Positions 13,410 through 18,900 of a stretch of DNA of 18,900 nt are shown one piece after another. The stretch spans positions 1-18,900 of the forward strand of contig JBBSLC010000051.1 in NCBI GenBank assembly GCA_038255685.1, in the 5' to 3' direction. The notes beneath the pieces were generated by a model. It was not told the DNA's origin, searched no databases, and worked only from the letters and a program-made list of their open reading frames with translations. Within the stretch, counting starts at the first letter, position 1. Every line of letters starts with the position of its first letter. A program made the translations under genes and the position numbers. Origin of the DNA: CADCSY01 sp038255685. Lineage in GTDB: Bacteria > Actinomycetota > Acidimicrobiia > Acidimicrobiales > CADCSY01.

Positions 13410-14780
13410 TCAGGGGGCGTGGTTGGCGAGGTCTCTGAGGTGGTCGCGGCGGAGGCGGGCTCGGATGGCGGCGAGGGCGGTGGCGCCTCGCTGTCGTCGG
13501 CACCGGTCGAGGTCGTCGTCGTCGACCGGTGGTTCGTCTCCGGCTTCAGGTGCGGGTGGCGGGTCGGGCACGAGCCGATCGCGGACCGTCTGGGTACAGG
13601 GGGCGGGTTCGGTGGCCACGACCCGTCCGTCGGGGCGGGTGAAGACGAGGCCGGTCAGGTTGTCGGGGTTGCCGGCGAGGGTCCACCCGCCTTCGTGGAC
13701 GAGGCGGTGGTGGCGGTGGCAGACCAGGACCAGGTTCGGCACCTCGGTCTTGCCCTGCCGGGACCAGAACCGGATGTGGTGGGCGTGGAGGCCCCGGGTG
13801 GCCTCACACCCGGGGAACCGGCAGCACCGGTCCCGCTTGACCAACAGGCGCCTGACCCGGCGGGGGACGTCGTGGACTGCGGCGCCGAGTGCCACGAAGG
13901 CGCCGGTCTCGTCGTGGAGCAACAGCTGGGTGGTGGCGTCACAGCCGAGGCGCTCCAACGTCTCCCGGGCCATCGACGTCCCGTCGGCCAACGTGATCCA
14001 CCCGTCACCGTCCTCGCCGAACACGCCGGCTTGGGCGTGGACGTAGATGTGGGCCGTGCCTGACGCCGCCCCCTGTCCGATCGACAGCCATGCCAGCTCG
14101 GTGAGGGCGTCGGCGCGCCGGACGTGGATCGGGTCCCACGGCTCACCAGGGACCGGCCGGTAGCCGACGCTGAGCCGGTCGAGCCCGGCGAGGAGCACCT
14201 CGGCCTCGGTGTCAGGCAGGTAGAACGAGCCTCGGACCCCGCCCCCCCGTGCATTCCACGCCCGGCACGACCTGGCCCGCAGCTGCCTGTCGATCTCCTC
14301 CTTCTCCGTGCGGGTCACCTTGGCCGCCTCTGCCGCCAGCTGCCCGGCGTCGAGCCCCGAAGCTCGCTCGGCCCACGACTCGTCGGTGTCGGGGGTGGCG
14401 AGGGTGCACAGTGGGACCAGCTGGTCGAACGACAGCCCACCGGCCTCGACCACCGTGGCGATGGCGAGGAGCGAGGTGAGCGCCTTCGCCACCTCCGCCA
14501 TCGCCTTGCCCGTGGACCGACGGGACGCGTCGGTCGCCGCCACCCACCCGGCTGCGTCACGCGCGCCGTCGTCACGCCACGCCTCCCGCTCGTCCAGCAC
14601 CGCCAGCATGGCCAGACGCTGGGCCATGATCGCCCGCTCCCCACCGCCCAGCGCGGCGAACCCGGCTGCCAGCTCCTCCGACGAGCACGTCCGGTACCGG
14701 TCCACCAGCGGCACCGAGGCGGCCTTCTCCGGAGGGTCTTCCATCGGGTCCGACCCGTCGAACTGGTGTTCGTCTCCCAC
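13410..14780 (-). CDS. DUF222 / HNH endonuclease domain protein (13E12-like)
   Basis: 456-residue protein of the DUF222-HNH family, which is found in many copies in actinobacteria and linked to the '13E12' mobile repeat family. Residues about 25-300 form the DUF222 region (helical, with RAIMAQRLAMLAVLDEREAW and ATVVEAGGLSFDQLVPLCTLATPDTD shown by parts, and TLERLGCDATTQLLLHDETG). The HNH domain is at about 315-365: RDRCCRFPGCEATRGLHAHHI then VLVCHRHHRLVHEGGW, with Cys320/Cys325, His334-His335, Asn349, Cys354 and His358 as the HNH and zinc residues. A nuclease fold is therefore intact. The C-terminal 90 residues are Pro/Asp/Arg-rich and variable. The GTG at 14780 is 6 nt after TAGGTT, so a leaderless start; there is no Shine-Dalgarno. 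Function in the cell unknown; DNA cleavage or mobility is inferred from the HNH fold. Confidence 0.9.
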   Translation of the reverse strand: MGDEHQFDGSDPMEDPPEKAASVPLVDRYRTCSSEELAAGFAALGGGERAIMAQRLAMLAVLDEREAWRDDGARDAAGWVAATDASRRSTGKAMAEVAKALTSLLAIATVVEAGGLSFDQLVPLCTLATPDTDESWAERASGLDAGQLAAEAAKVTRTEKEEIDRQLRARSCRAWNARGGGVRGSFYLPDTEAEVLLAGLDRLSVGYRPVPGEPWDPIHVRRADALTELAWLSIGQGAASGTAHIYVHAQAGVFGEDGDGWITLADGTSMARETLERLGCDATTQLLLHDETGAFVALGAAVHDVPRRVRRLLVKRDRCCRFPGCEATRGLHAHHIRFWSRQGKTEVPNLVLVCHRHHRLVHEGGWTLAGNPDNLTGLVFTRPDGRVVATEPAPCTQTVRDRLVPDPPPAPEAGDEPPVDDDDLDRCRRQRGATALAAIRARLRRDHLRDLANHAP

Positions 14781-14786
14781 ACCATG

Positions 14787-14792
14787 AACCTA
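14787..14792 (-). promoter_or_regulatory. -10 box TAGGTT for leaderless DUF222-HNH gene
   Basis: On the minus strand TAGGTT is followed by CATGGT (6 nt) and the GTG start at 14780. An out-of-frame ATG occurs in the spacer and is unrelated. The box repeats the exact arrangement seen at 12698-12703. Confidence 0.5.
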
Positions 14793-14837
14793 CCGAGGGT
14801 GTGTGACAGCGACGATCGAGCGACGCCCGGGTGCAGG

Positions 14838-14843
14838 TAGGTT
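14838..14843 (+). promoter_or_regulatory. -10 box TAGGTT ahead of alpha/beta hydrolase
   Basis: TAGGTT about 40 nt before the ATG at 14883, giving a predicted transcript start near 14850 and a 33-nt leader that contains GGGGAG. It is divergent from the DUF222-HNH promoter; the two -10 boxes are about 45 bp apart. No clear -35. Confidence 0.4.
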
Positions 14844-14882
14844 CGGCCGGACGTCGAGAACAGCGCAACCAGGGGGAGCGAC

Positions 14883-15701
14883 ATGGCCGAGGCCGGCAGG
14901 GTGACGATCGAGGAGGGCGTCGTCTTCGGCACCGGGGGGGACCGCGAGCTGCGCTGCGACGTCTTCCGCCCGGAGGACGCCGCCGGCACGCTTCCTGCCG
15001 TGCTGCTCGTGCACGGCGGCGGCTGGCGCACAGGCGACCGGTCCCAGCTGCGCGGGTACGGCATCCTCCTCGGACGGGCCGGCTACGTGTGCGTCGCCTC
15101 CGAGTACCGCCTCATCCCCGAGGCCCCATGGCCGGCGCAGATCCACGACGTCAAGGCTGCGATCCGCTGGATGCGCGCCAACGCCGCCGAGCTCGGCATC
15201 GACCCGGACCGCATCGCCATCGAGGGCAACTCCGCCGGCGCCCACCTCGCCCTGCTGGCCGCCGGCACGCCCGGTGTCGACGAGCTCGAGGGAGACGGCG
15301 GCCATGCCGGGACGCCGACCGACGTCGCCGCCGCCATCGGTGTCTACGCGCCGACCCTCTTCTCCCACGAGGAGCAGCGCAAGGGCGCGGTGACCCTCGC
15401 TGCCCTGACCGACCTGGCCACGTCCGAGGCGGCGTCGGCAGCGAGCCCGATGTACCACGTCACCCCTGCGTTCCCGCCCACGCTCCTCATCCACGGCACC
15501 GAGGACGAGCTCGTGCCCGTCCACGCCAGCCTCGTGATGTACGAGGCACTCGCCGAGGCGGGCGTCCCCACCGAGCTCCACCTCTACGCCGAGCAGCCGC
15601 ACGCCTTCGACGCCATCCCCGAGTTCGGTCGCCAGTGCGCAGCGGAGATGCTCCTCTTCCTCAACCGCTACGTGCGGGACCGGACCCCGGCGTCGGCGTA
15701 G
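14883..15701 (+). CDS. Alpha/beta hydrolase, carboxylesterase/HSL-BD-FAE type
   Basis: 272-residue cytoplasmic esterase-like hydrolase with a full catalytic set: HGGGW (44-48) for the oxyanion hole, nucleophile Ser117 in EGNSAGAH, Asp208 in GTEDELVP and His240 in PHAFDA. These are typical of the hormone-sensitive-lipase and bacterial BD-FAE esterase group. There is no signal peptide; it acts inside the cell on small esters, substrate unknown. The ATG at 14883 has GGGGAG at good spacing and a -10 box further upstream. It is followed after 16 bp by the glycosyltransferase gene, so the two are probably cotranscribed, though I see no functional link that is more than proximity. Confidence 0.9.
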   Translation: MAEAGRVTIEEGVVFGTGGDRELRCDVFRPEDAAGTLPAVLLVHGGGWRTGDRSQLRGYGILLGRAGYVCVASEYRLIPEAPWPAQIHDVKAAIRWMRANAAELGIDPDRIAIEGNSAGAHLALLAAGTPGVDELEGDGGHAGTPTDVAAAIGVYAPTLFSHEEQRKGAVTLAALTDLATSEAASAASPMYHVTPAFPPTLLIHGTEDELVPVHASLVMYEALAEAGVPTELHLYAEQPHAFDAIPEFGRQCAAEMLLFLNRYVRDRTPASA

Positions 15702-15717
15702 CGGCAGGTCGCACGTC

Positions 15718-16710
15718 GTGGCCGACCTCAGGGTCCTCACCAACGCCCGCCGTCACCACTACCACCGGAGCCTCTACGACCCGCTCGTCGGTCGGGTGCT
15801 GGAGGGTCAGCTCGACTTCCGCAAGGGCGCTGCCGAGCTCGAGCGCTGGGACGTGTTCCACCTGCACTGGCCCGAAGGGATGCTCGGCACCGACCTCGAC
15901 CGGCACCGGTCGTTCATCGAGCAGCTGGAGGAGAGCGGCCTTCCGGTCGTGTGGACCCAGCACAACCTCGTGCCCCACGACCGCGACCCGGCACACGTCG
16001 CCGCCTACCAGGCGTGGGCGTCGACAGCAGTCGGGGTGATCCATCACAGCCGGTGGGGGATGGGCATGGTGCGAGAGCGCTACGCGTTCAAGCCCGACGC
16101 GATCCACCGGGTCATCCCTCACGGCCACTTCGGCAACCTCCACGTGACGGCGGACCGAGAGGAGGTCGAGCGGGAGCTCGGCCTGACACCGGGCAAGCTG
16201 CGGCTCGGGATCATCGGCGCTCCGCGGCCGGAGAAGGACGTGGGCATGGCCATCGAGGCCTTCGCTGCCGCCGGTCGCGACGACCTCGAGCTGCTGGCGA
16301 TCGCCCTCGGTCCCGGTGATCCTCTCCCCGACGTGCACGGCGTCGTCGCTCAGCAGTACGAGTTCGTCGAGCCCGAGGCGTACAACCGGCGGCTCACCGC
16401 CATCGACGTCCTCGTCCTGCCGTTCAGCCTCGGTGAGATGCTGACGACCGGAACGGTGGGTGACGCCATCGGGCTCGGCATCCCGTCCATCGCCTCGGAC
16501 TGGCCCTACCTCACCGAAGTGCTGGGGGACGCGGCGATCGTCTACGGCCAGGGACTCGAGGCGCTCACCACCTGCATCCGCAACCTCGACGAGGCCTCGC
16601 TCGCCAAGGCGCGAGCCGCAGCGCAGGCGCTGCAGCCTGTGTACGACTGGACGGCAGTCGCCGACCAGACGTTCGAGCTCCTCGAGGCGGTCCACACCAG
16701 CGCACGCTGA
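15718..16710 (+). CDS. GT-B fold glycosyltransferase-like protein
   Basis: 330-residue protein with features of a GT-B glycosyltransferase: N-terminal half with DVFHLHWPEG (45-54), a middle WTQHNLVPHDRDP (79-91), HSRWGMG and VIPHGHFG (132-139), then the linker and a C-terminal donor half with LGIIGAPRPEKDVGMAIEAF (163-182), VLVLPFSLGEM (231-241, possible E in the donor site at 240) and IGLGIPSIASDWPYLTEVLGDA by parts. No membrane segment is visible, so it is soluble or membrane-associated. The GTG at 15718 follows the hydrolase stop by 16 bp, with only a weak GGCAGG upstream. The classical E-x7-E pair is not obvious, so donor, acceptor and even sugar-transfer activity remain unproven. The fold assignment is better supported than the reaction. 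Confidence 0.78.
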   Translation: MADLRVLTNARRHHYHRSLYDPLVGRVLEGQLDFRKGAAELERWDVFHLHWPEGMLGTDLDRHRSFIEQLEESGLPVVWTQHNLVPHDRDPAHVAAYQAWASTAVGVIHHSRWGMGMVRERYAFKPDAIHRVIPHGHFGNLHVTADREEVERELGLTPGKLRLGIIGAPRPEKDVGMAIEAFAAAGRDDLELLAIALGPGDPLPDVHGVVAQQYEFVEPEAYNRRLTAIDVLVLPFSLGEMLTTGTVGDAIGLGIPSIASDWPYLTEVLGDAAIVYGQGLEALTTCIRNLDEASLAKARAAAQALQPVYDWTAVADQTFELLEAVHTSAR

Positions 16711-16757
16711 TCCCGACCCCGATGCTCGACGGGGCGGTGCTGTCGACCGCGGGGAGG

Positions 16758-16763
16758 CAGACT
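16758..16763 (+). promoter_or_regulatory. -10-like box before acyl-CoA dehydrogenase
   Basis: CAGACT followed by 6 nt and the GTG at 16770, the same layout as at the M48 gene and close to the TAGGTT-6 nt pattern. GGGGAGG lies 17 bp upstream of the GTG, too far to be a Shine-Dalgarno. Supports a leaderless start at GTG 16770. Confidence 0.35.
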
Positions 16764-16769
16764 GGCGAC

Positions 16770-17915
16770 GTGCAACCGCTCCTGCTCTCCGAAGACCAGC
16801 GCGACTTCCAGGCGGCGCTCCGCCAGCTCTGCGACGACAAGATCGCCCCCCGTGCGGCGGAGGTGGACCGAGCCGCCGAGTTCCCCTGGGACAGCTTCAA
16901 GGACTGCGTGGCGATGGAGCTGCCTGCGCTCGGCCTGCCGACGGAGCACGGGGGCTCAGGGGCAGATCACGTCACGCAGGCGATCATGGTCGAGGAGCTC
17001 GCCCGAGCCTGCGCCTCGACCTCGTTGACGATGCTGATCTCCAAGCTCGGGATGATCCCCGTGATGGGGTGGGGGAGCGACGAGCTCAAGGCGAAGTACC
17101 TGCCGGGGGTCGCGAGCGGCGAGCTGCAGGCCAGCTACTGCTTGAGCGAGGCCGACGCCGGCTCCGACGTCGCTTCGATGCGGACACGGGCCGTGCGCGA
17201 CGGTGACCACTACGTGATCTCGGGTTCGAAGCACTGGATCACCAACGCTGGGATCAGCGACCTCTACACCGTGTTCGCCAAGACCGACCCGGATGCCGGT
17301 CACCGTGGCGTCAGCGCCTTCGTGGTGGAGGCCGGTTGGGGCGTGCAGGTCGCCAAGCTCGAGGAGAAGATGGGCGTGCGGGGCAGCCCCACCGGTGAGG
17401 TCGTCTTCGACGAGGTGCGAGTCCCGATCGGGAACCGCATCGGGGAGGAGGGCGAGGGCTTCCGCATCGCCATGGGCACCCTCGACCGCAGCCGGCCCAC
17501 GATCGGCGCCCAGGCCGTCGGCATCGCCCAGGGCGCGCTCGACGTCGCCCTCGGCTACATGCAGGAGCGGAGGCAGTTCGGCAAGCCGATCGCCGAGTTC
17601 CAGGGGCTCCAGTTCATGGTCGCCGACATGGCCATGCGCATCGAGGCGGCGAGGGGCCTCGTCCACCGGGCCTGCGCCACCATCGACGCCGGCGACCCCC
17701 ATGGCGATCTGACGAAGATCGGGGCCATGGCCAAGTGCTTCGCCGCCGACGTCGCCATGCAGGTCACCACCGATGCCGTGCAGCTCCTGGGCGGCAACGG
17801 CTACACGAAGGACTTCCCCGTCGAGCGCATGATGCGCGATGCCAAGATCACCCAGATCTACGAGGGCACGAACCAGATCCAGCGCGTGGTGATCAGCAAA
17901 AGGTTGTTCTCGTAG
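16770..17915 (+). CDS. Acyl-CoA dehydrogenase
   Basis: FAD-dependent acyl-CoA dehydrogenase of 381 residues, the usual short/medium-chain length. N-terminal helical domain with LLSEDQRDFQAALRQL (5-20), the flavin/substrate region YCLSEADAGSDVASM (123-137), HWITNAG (155-161), RRQFGKPIAEFQGLQF (267-282), the TTDAVQLLGGNGY helix (333-345) and the catalytic base Glu365 in QIYEGTNQIQR. All key residues are intact, so it is predicted active, passing electrons to an ETF. The substrate may be a short or branched-chain acyl-CoA, but this is not readable. Start GTG 16770 gives MQPLLLSEDQRDF, the normal beginning; the longer frame from 16722 would add 16 unlike residues. It is 59 bp after the glycosyltransferase stop and last before the integrase. 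Confidence 0.92.
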   Translation: MQPLLLSEDQRDFQAALRQLCDDKIAPRAAEVDRAAEFPWDSFKDCVAMELPALGLPTEHGGSGADHVTQAIMVEELARACASTSLTMLISKLGMIPVMGWGSDELKAKYLPGVASGELQASYCLSEADAGSDVASMRTRAVRDGDHYVISGSKHWITNAGISDLYTVFAKTDPDAGHRGVSAFVVEAGWGVQVAKLEEKMGVRGSPTGEVVFDEVRVPIGNRIGEEGEGFRIAMGTLDRSRPTIGAQAVGIAQGALDVALGYMQERRQFGKPIAEFQGLQFMVADMAMRIEAARGLVHRACATIDAGDPHGDLTKIGAMAKCFAADVAMQVTTDAVQLLGGNGYTKDFPVERMMRDAKITQIYEGTNQIQRVVISKRLFS

Positions 17916-18007
17916 GCGGGATCCCGTGCGGTGTAACGATTTCTTTCGTCGGTTGCCTCCGCCACAGACGTCCACCTCGGAAGAGATCGGACCGGCAAAG
18001 AGCAGTT

Positions 18008-18029
18008 GGTACTAGTCCGGTACTAGTCG
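18008..18029. repeat. 11-bp tandem repeat with ACTAGT palindromes upstream of integrase
   Basis: GGTACTAGTCC (18008-18018) is followed directly by GGTACTAGTCG (18019-18029), two copies differing at the last base. Each contains the self-complementary ACTAGT, and the two lie 11 bp apart, about one helical turn. It is 30 bp before the integrase start in an AT-richer stretch, so it could be a regulator or integrase arm site. No known site is matched. Confidence 0.6.
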
Positions 18030-18046
18030 GCGGCCTTCGCCCGACG

Positions 18047-18052
18047 TACGCT
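18047..18052 (+). promoter_or_regulatory. -10-like box for leaderless integrase gene
   Basis: TACGCT is followed by 6 nt and the GTG at 18059, with no Shine-Dalgarno. The same hexamer occurs before greA (7-nt spacing). The tandem repeat at 18008-18029 lies just upstream, near where a -35 or operator would be. Confidence 0.4.
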
Positions 18053-18058
18053 TCCCCG

Positions 18059-18900
18059 GTGGCGACATTGACGGAGCGCAAGCCGGGCGTGTGGTTCGCC
18101 CGCGTGTTCGTGCCGGCCACCACCGACGGCCCCGCCCGCCAGGTCGGCCGGGTATTCCGAGGCCAGAAGAAGTCGGTGCGGGCCGAGGTCGCTACGTGGG
18201 AGGCCGAGATCCGTGGTCGGGCCCCGGCGGGCGTGGGCGCCACCGTGGCGGACCTCTTGGCGATGTGGCAGGAGGCCAAGGCCCACGAGTGGCAGCCGAC
18301 GACCGTTCGTGATCACCGGAGCCGGGCGGCGTTGATCGTGGCCGACCTGGGCCCGGTGCGTCTCCTCGACCTCGACCCGCTGCGGATCGACGCCTGGCTT
18401 GCCCAGCTCCGCCGACGGGGCGTCGGCGTCGGTGCGATCCGGGGTCGGCTGGCCACGATGAAGGCGGCGGCATCGTGGGGCGTCTCTCGCCGGCTGCTGC
18501 GCTCCAACCCGGTGGCCGATGCGGCGCTCCGGCTCCCTCTCGGCCGGCGGAGCGTCCGGCCGGAGCCCGACCAGGTCGTGGCGCTGCTGGAGGCGGCGAC
18601 GGCGGAGAGCGTGCGAGGCGGCCTGGCGCTGCGGATCGCCGCGGTGACCGGCGCCCGGGAGGCCGAGGTGGTCGCCCTGGCGTGGGACGACCTCGTCGGT
18701 GCCGACCTGCGGATCGGCCGTCAGCGTCACAGCATCGACGGCAAGGCACTCGTGCGGGAGCAGACGAAGTCGGGTGGACACCGGACCGTCCTGCTCGACG
18801 CAGTTACCGTGGCGGCGATCGCGGCGTGGCGGGTCGATGCGGATGGGCTGGCAGGGGCGCCCACTCGCTGGATGGTGGCGGAGCCGGGCGCCACCGACCC
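18059..18900 (+). CDS. Tyrosine recombinase/integrase, 3' end beyond window
   Basis: The first 280 residues of a phage-type site-specific recombinase are visible. Residues about 1-55 form an Arg/Lys-rich arm-binding region (MATLTERKPGVWFARVFVPA, then RQVGRVFRGQKKSV). Residues 60-155 are the SAM-like core-binding domain (TVADLLAMWQEAKAHEWQPTTV cut by parts, VRLLDLDPLRIDAWLAQLRRRGV). The catalytic domain starts at about 165 with the Arg200 motif RIAAVTGAREAEVVALAWDD and the probable Lys237 in EQTKSGGHRTVLLD. The H-x-x-R box and catalytic Tyr must lie past the window end. The start is GTG at 18059, chosen because TACGCT lies 6 nt upstream. It follows the acyl-CoA dehydrogenase by 143 bp. No tRNA gene or att core is seen beside it. 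It probably marks the border of an integrated element extending to the right. Confidence 0.9.
   Translation, partial: MATLTERKPGVWFARVFVPATTDGPARQVGRVFRGQKKSVRAEVATWEAEIRGRAPAGVGATVADLLAMWQEAKAHEWQPTTVRDHRSRAALIVADLGPVRLLDLDPLRIDAWLAQLRRRGVGVGAIRGRLATMKAAASWGVSRRLLRSNPVADAALRLPLGRRSVRPEPDQVVALLEAATAESVRGGLALRIAAVTGAREAEVVALAWDDLVGADLRIGRQRHSIDGKALVREQTKSGGHRTVLLDAVTVAAIAAWRVDADGLAGAPTRWMVAEPGATD

Noticed and set aside
16722..16769. Longer N-terminus for the acyl-CoA dehydrogenase
   Set aside because: The added residues do not resemble the family and a -10-like box lies just before the GTG at 16770.
1..18900. CRISPR array, rRNA, or insertion sequence
   Set aside because: No regularly spaced repeats, no rRNA-like stretch and no transposase was found; the DUF222-HNH gene and integrase are the only mobility-linked genes seen.

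Overview
The window is a very GC-rich, gene-dense bacterial chromosome segment that reads like a high-GC actinobacterium. Supporting signs are an NdgR/LtbR-type IclR regulator divergent from leuCD, a DUF222-HNH ('13E12'-like) gene, many GTG starts, and several start codons lying 6-8 nt after a TAnnnT-like -10 box (leaderless-type starts). The gene set fits the class Acidimicrobiia, but that placement is inference, not a measured result.

Layout. Bases 1-2765: leuC and leuD (minus strand, leuD running off the left edge) with the divergent regulator gene. Bases 2774-5894: a probable hotdog/thioesterase-like protein (-), an SDR oxidoreductase (+), an alpha/beta hydrolase (-) and greA (-). Bases 5938-9805: a leader region (short ORF ending Val-Val-Ala-Ile-Ile-Val, a 10-bp hairpin, then a terminator-like hairpin with a T-rich tail) followed by leuB, ilvE and cimA, with a tightly attached unknown gene ending at 10315. 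Bases 10375-12670: an M48/Ste24-like membrane protease and a DUF3445 (heme-dependent oxidative N-demethylase-like) gene. Bases 12710-14780: a small conserved-looking hypothetical gene, a 280-base gap with a perfect hairpin, and the DUF222-HNH gene on the minus strand. Bases 14883-17915: alpha/beta hydrolase, GT-B glycosyltransferase and acyl-CoA dehydrogenase. Bases 18059-18900: the first 280 residues of a tyrosine recombinase, likely the edge of an integrated element, preceded by an 11-bp tandem repeat.

How the genes fit together. LeuCD, LeuB, IlvE and CimA form most of a branched-chain amino acid set. CimA makes (R)-citramalate from pyruvate and acetyl-CoA; LeuCD and LeuB can carry that to 2-oxobutyrate, a threonine-independent entry to isoleucine, as well as serving leucine synthesis. 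leuA is not in the window. The leader before leuB carries Val and Ile codons but no Leu codon, so a transcription attenuator sensing the isoleucine/valine state is the most interesting regulatory proposal here. No wholly new multi-gene system is evident. The best leads are this leader, the His-rich N-terminus of CimA, the unknown gene fused to the cimA stop codon, and the integrase border.
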